Source: Ectothiorhodospiraceae bacterium | Lineage (GTDB): Bacteria; Pseudomonadota; Gammaproteobacteria; Nitrococcales; AK92 | Length of the DNA: 7,845 bases | Direction: 5' to 3' | NCBI GenBank assembly: GCA_029263635.1 | Contig: JAJUFY010000091.1 | Span: 1-7,845 of the forward strand | Shown: one piece after another, positions 1 to 5,964 of the stretch | Position numbering within the stretch: position 1 is the stretch's first letter | Layout of the letters: each line of letters starts with the position of its first letter | Made by a program: the position numbers and the translations under genes | The notes under the pieces: model-generated | Told to the model about the DNA's origin: nothing | Seen by the model: the letters and a program-made list of their open reading frames with translations, nothing else | Database searches by the model: none

Positions 1-135
1 CAGCGCACGGAAGGAGACCAACCGGACCTCGTAGGGCTGGCCCACTTCTTCGAGCGCCCAGCGCACGCGCGTATCGCGCGCCAGTCCCTTGCCGCCGTCG
101 GGCGACCGTTCAAAAACAGTGATGGTAGGAATCAT
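1..135 (-). CDS. Glutathione S-transferase family protein, N-terminal fragment (runs off left edge)
   Basis: The reverse strand carries an ATG at 135 followed by 45 open codons to the window edge, so only the N-terminus is visible. The peptide starts MIPTITVFERSPDGGKGLA and continues through RVRWALEEVGQPYEVR. This is the beta-alpha-beta start of a thioredoxin-fold GST N-domain: a short beta strand (TITVFE), a polar loop, a helix with the typical 'RWALEEVG' pattern, then the second strand (YEVRLV). An AGGAG (143-147 on the plus strand, read in reverse) lies 7 bases upstream of the ATG and supports this start. GSTs of this kind use glutathione to conjugate or reduce electrophiles in the cytoplasm; the substrate cannot be inferred from this fragment. 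The gene is divergent from the LysE-type exporter. Family assignment rests on the N-terminal pattern only. Confidence 0.8.
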   Translation of the reverse strand, partial: MIPTITVFERSPDGGKGLARDTRVRWALEEVGQPYEVRLVSFRAL

Positions 136-409
136 CGGCGGGCTCCTGCTGCGTGAATCGCAGCCTGCGGCTGCGAAGGTCATGGTGGCTTCTGTGGTGA
201 CGCCCTATAGACGAACGGCGGGGGCGGAATTCGACAGGCCGGCCGACCGTGCCGCTGCCGCCGCCCGCGCGTCTTCGAGCCGATGCACCGGGCGGCAACA
301 GGTGGCGTCCTGGTAGGCCCGCCAAGTAGGATGGGAAAACGGCGCGCCGGCCCGATGCCCCAGTGGATCGGCCCGAGGCGCCGCCGAGGTCACCTGTCGA
401 GTCCGGAAC
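136..409. other. Divergent intergenic region
   Basis: This 274-base stretch separates the leftward GST-like gene from the rightward LysE-type gene and should hold the promoters of both. I see no convincing coding frame: the short frames through it run into the neighbours and lack family resemblance. A CTATAG at 205-210 is the only -10-like sequence, but neither strand has a good -35 at the right distance. It holds a perfect hairpin at 158-176 and the palindrome GGCCGGCC near 238-245. Confidence 0.5.
158..176. repeat. Perfect 8-bp inverted repeat in the GST leader (REP-like)
   Basis: The sequence TCGCAGCC-TGC-GGCTGCGA is a perfect 8-bp inverted repeat with a 3-base loop. It lies 10 bases upstream of the Shine-Dalgarno of the leftward GST-like gene, so it would form a hairpin in its 5' leader. 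Its look, a GC-rich stem around a small loop next to a gene start, resembles short repetitive extragenic palindromes of pseudomonads. Only one copy is present in this window, so the REP assignment is a guess. There is no T-run, so it does not look like an intrinsic terminator. Confidence 0.45.
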
Positions 410-1036
410 ATGATTGGACTGGAAACACTACTCGCCTTTCTTGCCGCGGCCTTCGTGGTCATCTCCATTCCGGGGCCGACGATACTCCTGGTCATGGGGT
501 ACGCGGTCGGTTCGGGGCTGCGCATCGCGCTGTTGAGCATCGCCGGCGTCTGCCTGGGCGACCTGGCCGCCATGGCCGTCACTTTCGCCGGGTTGGGCGC
601 GGTGCTCGCTGCGTCCTCGGAGCTGTTCCTGATCGTGAAATGGGTCGGCGCAGCGTACCTGGTCTACCTCGGGGTACAGCTCTGGCGGGCGCCTGCCGCC
701 GCCGAGCGGCCGGAACTGGGGCGGGAGCAGCGGGCGGGTCGGGTGATTCGGCGGGCGTTCACGGTCAACGTGCTGCATCCGAAGGGGCTCGCCTTCTACG
801 CGGCTTTCCTGCCGCAGTTCATTTCTCCCACCGCCCCGGCGCTGCCGCAGATGCTGGTGCTCAGCCTGGCGTTCGCTGCTGTCGCTGTTTGCGTCCTGAC
901 AGCCTATGCGCTGGCCGCCGTCCGGCTGCGGTTGCTGCTGCTGCGGCCGCGGACGCAGCGCATGGTGAACCGTTCCGGGGCCGGCTGCCTGGTCGGCGCC
1001 GGCCTGTATACGGCCACCTTGCAGCGGGGCGCCTGA
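410..1036 (+). CDS. LysE/RhtB family exporter
   Basis: The 208-residue protein has the normal length for the LysE/RhtB superfamily of inner-membrane exporters of amino acids and related metabolites. The N-terminal helix is followed by SIPGPTILLVMGYAVGSG, which contains the Pro-Gly-Pro signature (residues 21-23) and the 'G...G.R' loop of the family. Next come two more hydrophobic stretches (about 39-66 and 70-90, ending KWVGAAYLVYLGVQLWR, the family's third helix). A basic loop with ERPELGREQRAG follows, then 'FTVNVLHPKGLAFYAAFLPQFI', the second half-signature (N-P-K type, here H-P-K), and three further hydrophobic segments. The ATG at 410 has only a weak upstream Shine-Dalgarno (TCCGGAA). The exported substrate cannot be told from sequence. 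A GNAT acetyltransferase gene follows within 31 bases, suggesting a two-gene operon. Confidence 0.9.
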   Translation: MIGLETLLAFLAAAFVVISIPGPTILLVMGYAVGSGLRIALLSIAGVCLGDLAAMAVTFAGLGAVLAASSELFLIVKWVGAAYLVYLGVQLWRAPAAAERPELGREQRAGRVIRRAFTVNVLHPKGLAFYAAFLPQFISPTAPALPQMLVLSLAFAAVAVCVLTAYALAAVRLRLLLLRPRTQRMVNRSGAGCLVGAGLYTATLQRGA

Positions 1037-1067
1037 GCGGCGGTTCGGCATGGCGCAGCAGGCACGG

Positions 1068-1574
1068 ATGAGTATCAAGATACGACCTGAGGAACCCTCG
1101 GAGGCCGACGCCATTGCAGCGTTGACGGCGGCGGCTTTCCGCGAGGCGGCGCATGGCAGTCAGGTCGAGCACCTGATCGTCGCTGCGCTGCGCGAGGCCG
1201 GGCAGCTTGCCGTTTCGCTGGTGGCCGAGGACGGCGGCGCTATTGTCGGCCATGTCGCGGTCTCACCGGTATCCATCGACGATGGCTCGACTGGCTGGTA
1301 CGGCCTGGGGCCGATTTCGGTGGCGCCGGAACGGCAGCGGCAGGGGATCGGCAGCCTGCTGATGCAGGCTGCGCTGAAGGAGCTGCGCGGGCTGGGCGCG
1401 GCCGGGTGTGTGGTGCTGGGCGATCCTGGTTACTATGGCCGCTTCGGCTTCAGGGCGGAGCCGGCACTGGTGCTGCCCGGGGTGCCGCCGGAGTACTTCC
1501 AGGCCATCGCGTTCGGCGATGCGGTGCCTGCGGGCAGGGTGGCTTACCATCAGGCTTTCGACATCGAAGGCTAG
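1068..1574 (+). CDS. GNAT family N-acetyltransferase, YhbS-like
   Basis: The protein is 168 residues from the ATG at 1068. It transfers an acetyl group from acetyl-CoA to an amine in the cytoplasm; the acceptor is unknown. It opens with the GNAT beta1 pattern IKIRPEEPSEADAIAALT. The acetyl-CoA pyrophosphate loop is clear: APERQRQGIGSLLMQAAL (residues 86-103), matching the R/Q-x-x-G-x-G/A signature of motif A. The later part, VVLGDPGYYGRFGF, is the motif B 'LG.P.YY..FGF' pattern typical of the YhbS/COG3153 subgroup. An in-frame ATG at 1050 would add six residues (MAQQAR). I prefer 1068 because the domain begins immediately there and an AGCAGG lies 5 bases upstream, but the choice is uncertain. 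It lies 31 bases after the LysE-type gene and is probably cotranscribed with it. Confidence 0.88.
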   Translation: MSIKIRPEEPSEADAIAALTAAAFREAAHGSQVEHLIVAALREAGQLAVSLVAEDGGAIVGHVAVSPVSIDDGSTGWYGLGPISVAPERQRQGIGSLLMQAALKELRGLGAAGCVVLGDPGYYGRFGFRAEPALVLPGVPPEYFQAIAFGDAVPAGRVAYHQAFDIEG

Positions 1575-1657
1575 TAATCGCTGACTGGCAGCCTCAAGAC
1601 TGATCCGCAACCGAAACGTGACGTCATGCGACTCAAGCAGCTTGAAACCGATCATGG

Positions 1658-1673
1658 GTCCGGGTGCCCGGAC
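1658..1673. promoter_or_regulatory. Perfect 7-bp inverted repeat, possible operator
   Basis: GTCCGGG-TG-CCCGGAC is a perfect inverted repeat with 7-base arms and a 2-base centre, which suits a dimeric DNA-binding protein better than an RNA hairpin. It lies 175 bases upstream of the BCCT start and 12 bases upstream of the -35-like CTGACC at 1686. The position is compatible with a regulator of osmolyte uptake, but no regulator gene is in view and the site matches no operator I can name. Confidence 0.35.
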
Positions 1674-1685
1674 GGCACGGTCCAC

Positions 1686-1715
1686 CTGACCGGCGGGTAC
1701 CGCGACCGGGATAAG
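1686..1715 (+). promoter_or_regulatory. Candidate sigma-70 promoter for the BCCT gene
   Basis: CTGACC at 1686-1691 (four of six matches to TTGACA) and GATAAG at 1710-1715 (four of six matches to TATAAT) are separated by 18 bases. The pair sits between the inverted repeat at 1658-1673 and the palindrome GACGGCCGTC at 1715-1724, which would overlap the transcription start. Both boxes are weak, so the call rests mainly on position. Confidence 0.25.
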
Positions 1716-1836
1716 ACGGCCGTCCTGGCTGCACCATCCGTTTTCCCTTTCGTAACCGACGCCTGCGCAAGCGGCCGGCCCGGAAAGCATCATCCGAGCT
1801 CCTGTCCTGCCGCAGGGCATGGGAATCACGCCCGGT

Positions 1837-1842
1837 AGGAGG
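1837..1842 (+). promoter_or_regulatory. Strong ribosome binding site of the BCCT gene
   Basis: AGGAGG, a full match to the Shine-Dalgarno core, lies 5 bases before the ATG at 1848. It is the best ribosome binding site in the window and fixes the start of the carrier. Confidence 0.85.
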
Positions 1843-1847
1843 CAGGT

Positions 1848-3443
1848 ATGGTCTTCCGCCTTTCATTGTTCCTGGTCATCGCGCTGGCTGTCGTTGCAGG
1901 ACTGGCCCCCAAGCCCTTCGAGGCAGCGAGCGGCGCGGCGCTCTCGGAGGTGATCCAGCATGCCGGCTGGATGTACCTGGTGATCGTGTTCCTGACTCTG
2001 ATCTTCCTCGGCTATCTCGCCTTCGGCCCGATGGGGGGGCTGCGGATAGGCGGGCGCGACGCCGAGCCGGAATTCTCGAAACCGGCCTGGCTGGCGATGC
2101 TGTTCGCCGCCGGCATGGGCATCGGCCTGGTGTTCTGGGGAGCGGCCGAACCCATCTCGCACGTGGTCACCCCGCCGGAGGGACTGGAGCCGAAGACGCC
2201 ACAGGCTGCCAGGGCGGCGATGCGCTACACCTTCTTCCACTGGGGGCTGCACCCGTGGGCGGTTTACGCCCTGTTGGGGCTGGCTATCGGCTGGTTCCAG
2301 TACAACCGCAAGGGGCGCGGCCTGATCAGCGATCTGCTGCAGCCGCTGATCGGCGATCGTCACCTCGGCTGGATGGGCAAGCTGGTCAATATCGTCGCGG
2401 TCGTGGCCACGGCCATCGGCGTGGCGACCACCCTCGGCTTCGGCACGATGCAGATCAGCGCCGGTCTGGACCGGGTATTCGGTCTGCCCAGTGGCCTGGG
2501 GATGCAGCTGACGGTGATCGGGGTCTGCTTCGTGCTGTACATGGCCTCCAGCGCCAGCGGCGTCGAGCGCGGCATCAAGTGGCTGTCGAGCTTCAATCTC
2601 GCCCTGGCCGGGGTATTGCTGGTGGCAGTGGCGCTGCTCGGGCCGACCAGCTTCATCTTCGATACCTTCACCACCTCGCTGGGCAGCTATCTCGATAACC
2701 TGGTGCAGATGAGCCTGCGCCTGTCGCCGTTCTCTACCAGCACCTGGGTGGCCGACTGGACGATCTTCTACTGGGCCTGGTGGATCTCCTGGTCGCCGTT
2801 CGTCGGCACGTTCATCGCCCGGGTGTCGTACGGGCGGACCGTGCGCGAATTCGTGTTCGGCGTGGTCATCATGCCGGCCCTGCTCGGTTTCGCCTGGTTT
2901 TCCACGTTCGGCGGCACCGCGCTGTGGGAACAGGTCTTTGGCGGCGTGGATATGGTCGGTGCGCTCGCCGCCGGCTATGAGACCGTCCTGTTCCGGATGT
3001 ACGACGCGCTGCCGCTGTCCACGCTGCTGTCTGGCCTGAGCATCGTGTTGCTGGTGATCTTCTTCGTGACCTCGGCGGACTCGGCGGTGCTGGTACTGGG
3101 CTCGATGTCGAGCGAGTCGCCGGGCGATCCGCCGCTGACGCACAAGTTCGCCTGGGGCATCGCCATTACCCTGATTGCCGCGGCGATGCTGATCGCCGGC
3201 GGCCTGCAGGCATTGCAGACCCTGGTCATCGTGACGGCGCTGCCGTTTGCGCTGCTGATGGTCGCGGTGATGTTCGGGCTTTACCGGGTGCTGCACCTGG
3301 ACGTCCTGCGCGAGAAGGCCGAGGAGCGGCGCGCCCGCCGCGCGATCGAGGAGTGGATCGCCCGCGAGCAGGAGCAGCAGGCGCAGGCCGCCGGCGTGGT
3401 GACGGACAGCCGCTCGGGCGCCGCCGGGCCGCAGCAGCGCTGA
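1848..3443 (+). CDS. BCCT family transporter, glycine-betaine/Na+ type
   Basis: The 531-residue protein belongs to the betaine/choline/carnitine transporter family, with about twelve hydrophobic segments in the LeuT fold. GMGIGLVFWGAAEP (residues 89-102) is the glycine-rich stretch of the first fold helix. The last Gly (G93) aligns with BetP G153; proton-coupled choline carriers carry Asp there, so Na+-coupled uptake of a betaine is the better inference. The BetP aromatic box appears conserved: W132, W137 and Y140 in HWGLHPWAVY, and W312 in WTIFYWAWWISWSPF (304-318). After the last helix a charged, Arg/Glu-rich tail of about 50 residues (HLDVLREKAEERRARRAIEE onward) probably forms a helix. 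BetP has an osmosensing C-terminal helix, but its long acidic N-terminal tail is missing here. The likely role is osmoprotectant uptake or betaine use as a nutrient. The exact substrate is not proven. Confidence 0.93.
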   Translation: MVFRLSLFLVIALAVVAGLAPKPFEAASGAALSEVIQHAGWMYLVIVFLTLIFLGYLAFGPMGGLRIGGRDAEPEFSKPAWLAMLFAAGMGIGLVFWGAAEPISHVVTPPEGLEPKTPQAARAAMRYTFFHWGLHPWAVYALLGLAIGWFQYNRKGRGLISDLLQPLIGDRHLGWMGKLVNIVAVVATAIGVATTLGFGTMQISAGLDRVFGLPSGLGMQLTVIGVCFVLYMASSASGVERGIKWLSSFNLALAGVLLVAVALLGPTSFIFDTFTTSLGSYLDNLVQMSLRLSPFSTSTWVADWTIFYWAWWISWSPFVGTFIARVSYGRTVREFVFGVVIMPALLGFAWFSTFGGTALWEQVFGGVDMVGALAAGYETVLFRMYDALPLSTLLSGLSIVLLVIFFVTSADSAVLVLGSMSSESPGDPPLTHKFAWGIAITLIAAAMLIAGGLQALQTLVIVTALPFALLMVAVMFGLYRVLHLDVLREKAEERRARRAIEEWIAREQEQQAQAAGVVTDSRSGAAGPQQR

Positions 3444-3479
3444 GCCGGCGTGAGACACGGCTGCCCTTCCTTGCGGCTC

Positions 3480-3509
3480 CCGGCAAGCGTGGGGGCAGCT
3501 CGTTGCCGG
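3480..3509. repeat. Inverted repeat after the BCCT gene
   Basis: CCGGCAA (3480-3486) and TTGCCGG (3503-3509) are perfect 7-base arms around a 16-base loop, 36 bases after the BCCT stop. There is no T-run downstream, so it is at best a weak transcript-end or stability hairpin. A second small hairpin, CCGCGA-AGA-TCGCGG, lies at 3544-3558, 11 bases before the Shine-Dalgarno of the next gene. Confidence 0.3.
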
Positions 3510-3569
3510 AACCGCCGCGGCAGCTTCCGGCCCGATGAGCCCGCCGCGAAGATCGCGGGCAGCCTCGGC

Positions 3570-3575
3570 GAGGAG
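3570..3575 (+). promoter_or_regulatory. Ribosome binding site deciding the start of the Npt-like gene
   Basis: GAGGAG lies 8 bases before the ATG at 3584. A second in-frame ATG at 3632 has no comparable site at normal spacing (GAGGGA at 3611 is about 15 bases away). The first ATG is therefore better supported by translation signals, even though the conserved part of the protein begins near the second. Confidence 0.6.
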
Positions 3576-3583
3576 CGGCTTTG

Positions 3584-4957
3584 ATGCAGCGGCGCCGGGC
3601 CCGGACAGCAGAGGGACCGAGTCCTGCCGGCATGACCACGTTCATCCAGCGTCTCTTCAACGTGCGGCGCGACGAATTGCTGCCGGTGCTGCTATCGGCG
3701 CTGCTGTTCTTCTGCGTGCTGACGGCGCTGATGCTGCTGCGGCCGGCGCGGGAAGCGCTGGGAATGCAGCGGGGCATCGAGGCGGTGCGCTGGTTGTTCG
3801 TGGGAACCGCGCTGGCCACCCTGCTGGTCAATCCGCTGTTCGGGCTGCTGGTGAGCCGGCTGCGACGCATGGCCTTCATCGCCCTGGTCTACGGTTTCTT
3901 CGCCGTCAGCCTGCTGCTGCTCCATCTGCTGATGGTGCTCGCCCCCGAAGCCGTCGGCGTCACCAGCGGGCAGCTGTTCTACGTCTGGTTCAGCGTCTTC
4001 AACCTGTTTTCCACCATGGTGTTCTGGGCGCTGATGGCGGACCGCTTTTCTCTCGAGCAGAGCAAGCGGTTTTTCGGCGTGATCGCGGTCGGCGGCACCT
4101 GCGGGGCCATCGCCGGGCCGGCGCTGGCCTCCCTGCTGGCCGCGCCGCTCGGGACGCCGGCGCTGCTGCTGGTGGCGGCCGGCCTGCTGCTGCTGGCGGT
4201 GACGCTGGCTTTCCTGCTGAGCCGGCTCGAATCCGGTCAGGGCGTCGGCCCGGCGGCGGAGGCCGAGCGGGAACCGATAGGCGGCAGCGCCTGGGAGGGA
4301 CTGCGGGCCGTGTTCCGTTCCCGCTACCTGCTGGGCTTGGCGGCCTACGTCATCGTCCTGGCGGTGATGTCGACCTTCATCTATTTCACCCGTTTGCAGA
4401 TGGTGGCGGCACTGGGGACAGATCTCGATCTTCGTACCACGCTGTTTGCCCGCATCGATGTCGCGACCCAGACCGCCACGCTGCTGATGCAGCTGCTGCT
4501 GGCCGGGCAGCTGATGAAGCGCTTCGGCGTGGCCTTCACCCTGGCGCTGCTGCCGTTGACCGTGGCACTGGGTTTTCTGGGGCTGGCGGTGGTCGGCTCT
4601 CTGGCGGCGCTGGTGGCGTTCGAGGCGGTGTTCCGGGCCGTGCAGCGGGCACTGATGCGTCCGGCCCGGGAGACGCTGTATACCGTGGTCAGCCGCGAGG
4701 ACAAGTACAAATCCAAGGCCTTCATTGATACCTTCGTTTATCGTGGCGGCGATGTGCTGGGAGCCCAGGTGGAAGGGCTGCTCGGGCGGCTGGGGCTCGG
4801 CCTGGCGGCACTCACCACCCTGGCGGTGCCGCTGGCGCTGCTGTGGATGGGACTGGGTATCTGGCTGGGCCGGACCCAGCAACGGCTGGCACCGACGGAG
4901 GAGGCGCCGGCGGCAGGGACTGCGCCGCTCGTAACGACAAGGAGACCCGCACCATGA
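3584..4957 (+). CDS. Npt1/Npt2 (NTP/NDP exchange) family transporter-like membrane protein
   Basis: The 457-residue protein has about 11-12 hydrophobic segments and resembles the ATP/ADP translocase-like group (COG3202, an MFS relative). The most telling stretch is RPARETLYTVVSREDKYKSK (359-378), which continues through FIDTFVYRGGD to residue 390. In obligate intracellular bacteria family members exchange host ATP for ADP or import other nucleotides. In free-living bacteria the substrate is generally unknown, so transport of a nucleotide is inference here. The first 16 residues (MQRRRARTAEGPSPAG) are polar and probably not conserved; MTTFIQRLFNVRRDEL, from ATG 3632, looks like the family N-terminus. 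The start at 3584 is chosen for its ribosome binding site. A polar loop (about residues 206-235) separates the two six-helix halves. Its stop overlaps the next ATG, so it is coupled to the aldo/keto reductase gene. A generic MFS carrier is the alternative. Confidence 0.75.
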   Translation: MQRRRARTAEGPSPAGMTTFIQRLFNVRRDELLPVLLSALLFFCVLTALMLLRPAREALGMQRGIEAVRWLFVGTALATLLVNPLFGLLVSRLRRMAFIALVYGFFAVSLLLLHLLMVLAPEAVGVTSGQLFYVWFSVFNLFSTMVFWALMADRFSLEQSKRFFGVIAVGGTCGAIAGPALASLLAAPLGTPALLLVAAGLLLLAVTLAFLLSRLESGQGVGPAAEAEREPIGGSAWEGLRAVFRSRYLLGLAAYVIVLAVMSTFIYFTRLQMVAALGTDLDLRTTLFARIDVATQTATLLMQLLLAGQLMKRFGVAFTLALLPLTVALGFLGLAVVGSLAALVAFEAVFRAVQRALMRPARETLYTVVSREDKYKSKAFIDTFVYRGGDVLGAQVEGLLGRLGLGLAALTTLAVPLALLWMGLGIWLGRTQQRLAPTEEAPAAGTAPLVTTRRPAP

Positions 4958-5886
4958 TTTCGCGCCGTGACTACCTGAAGCTCGTGCTCGCCGCCGGCGC
5001 CACGCTGGCCCTGCGCCCGCAGCAGCTGTGGGCAGACCTGAAGCAGCCGTTGCTGACCCGGCCGGTTCCTTCCACCGGCGAGCGCTTGCCGGTCGTGGGG
5101 CTGGGCAGCTCCGCGAGCTTCTCCCGCCTGGCCAGCGAGGATGCGGCGGCGGTGGCCGCGGTGCTGCGCGCCTTGGTCGAAGAGGGCGGCAGGGTATTCG
5201 ATACCGCTCCCAGCTATGGCGCTTCCGAGGCGGTAGCCGGGCGGCTGGTCAGCGAGCTGGGGATCGCCGAGCGGGTGTTCTGGGCCACCAAGCTCAATGT
5301 CGCCAGAGGCGGCAAGGCGGATCCCAAGGCCGCCCTCGCTCAGCTGGAGGAGTCGTTCGCCAGGATCAAGAAGTCGAAGATCGACCTGATCCAGGTGCAC
5401 AACCTCGGCGACCTCGACACCCAGTACCCGCTCCTCAAGGAGCTGAAGCAGGATGGCCGGGTGCGCTACACCGGCGTCACGACCACCATCCCGCGGCAGT
5501 ACGACGAGCTGGAGCGGTTCATGCGGCGGGAGCGGCCGGATTTCATCGGCATCGACTACGCCATCGACAACCGCACGCTGGAAGAGCGGGTGCTGCCGCT
5601 TGCCGCCGAGCGTGGCATCGCGGTGATGGTCTATGCCCCGTTCGGCCGCACCCGGCTGTGGGACAAGGTTCGAGGCCGGCAGCTGCCGACCTGGGCGGCC
5701 GAGTTCGATGCCCATACCTGGGCCCAGTTCTTCCTCAAGTTCGTCATTTCCCACCCTGCGGTCACCGTCACCACGCCGGCCACCAGCCGGGTCGAGCATA
5801 TGGTGGATAACCTGGGCGCCGCCCTGGGGCGGTTGCCGGACGAGGAAATGCGCAGGTGGATGGTGGAATTCATCGAGGAATTATGA
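4954..5886 (+). CDS. Aldo/keto reductase with twin-arginine (Tat) signal
   Basis: The 310-residue protein starts MISRRDYLKLVLAAGATLAL. SRRDYLK matches the Tat consensus (S/T-R-R-x-F-L-K, with Tyr for Phe) and is followed by a hydrophobic stretch and a possible cleavage region near LWA (residues 25-27), so export of the folded enzyme to the periplasm is predicted. The rest is an aldo/keto reductase TIM barrel. The catalytic tetrad is intact: D83 and Y88 in FDTAPSYGASE, K113 in WATKLN, H149 in IQVHNLGD. The family reduces carbonyls using NAD(P)H, and its cofactor is normally cytoplasmic, which makes a Tat signal notable. The ATG overlaps the stop of the Npt-like gene (ATGA), with AAGGAG at 4939-4944, 9 bases upstream. 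The substrate is unknown. It ends at 310 residues without a recognisable extra domain. Confidence 0.92.
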   Translation: MISRRDYLKLVLAAGATLALRPQQLWADLKQPLLTRPVPSTGERLPVVGLGSSASFSRLASEDAAAVAAVLRALVEEGGRVFDTAPSYGASEAVAGRLVSELGIAERVFWATKLNVARGGKADPKAALAQLEESFARIKKSKIDLIQVHNLGDLDTQYPLLKELKQDGRVRYTGVTTTIPRQYDELERFMRRERPDFIGIDYAIDNRTLEERVLPLAAERGIAVMVYAPFGRTRLWDKVRGRQLPTWAAEFDAHTWAQFFLKFVISHPAVTVTTPATSRVEHMVDNLGAALGRLPDEEMRRWMVEFIEEL

Positions 5887-5904
5887 GCGGGGGGCTGACC
5901 CGCT
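5886..5904 (+). terminator. Weak hairpin at the end of the aldo/keto reductase gene
   Basis: AGCGGG (5886-5891) and CCCGCT (5899-5904) form a perfect 6-bp stem around a 7-base loop. The stem begins at the last base of the stop codon. No T-run follows, so intrinsic termination is doubtful; it may only mark or stabilise the transcript end. Confidence 0.25.
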
Positions 5905-5964
5905 GCCTGCGGACGGCGGTCGCGCCGATGTCCCGCATCTCGACATAGGGAGACCAGTTGGTCG

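Larger units (their letters stand above)
1575..1847. other. Leader region of the BCCT carrier gene
   Basis: This 273-base stretch lies between the GNAT gene and the BCCT gene. A 70-codon frame (1626-1838) and an antisense frame pass through it, but neither has a ribosome binding site or a recognisable domain, so I treat it as non-coding. It contains the perfect inverted repeat at 1658-1673, the 10-base palindrome GACGGCCGTC at 1715-1724 and a weak candidate promoter between them. It ends in the strong Shine-Dalgarno of the next gene. No T-tailed hairpin was found after the GNAT stop. Confidence 0.5.

Noticed and set aside
283..1071. A 262-codon plus-strand frame covering the LysE-type gene
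   Set aside because: It is an Arg/Gly-rich shadow of the LysE-type gene in another frame, with no family resemblance.
1626..1838. A 70-codon frame between the GNAT and BCCT genes
   Set aside because: It has no Shine-Dalgarno, no hydrophobic or domain pattern, and overlaps palindromic leader features; non-coding leader is the simpler reading.
1863..3458. A 531-codon open frame antisense to the whole BCCT gene
   Set aside because: It mirrors the high G/C third-position bias of the real gene; its product is low-complexity Gln/Arg/His-rich sequence with no recognisable domain and no ribosome binding site.
3535..4728. A 397-codon plus-strand frame overlapping the Npt-like gene
   Set aside because: It is an Arg/Ala/Gly-rich out-of-frame reading of the same DNA; the other frame has hydrophobic segments, a ribosome binding site and family motifs.
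3692..4882. A 396-codon open frame antisense to the Npt-like gene
   Set aside because: Its product is dominated by Gln, His and Arg from reading Leu/Ala codons backwards; the sense frame is a clear membrane protein.
5028..5810. A 260-codon plus-strand frame inside the aldo/keto reductase gene
   Set aside because: It is a shadow frame; the aldo/keto reductase frame has the full catalytic tetrad and a Tat signal.
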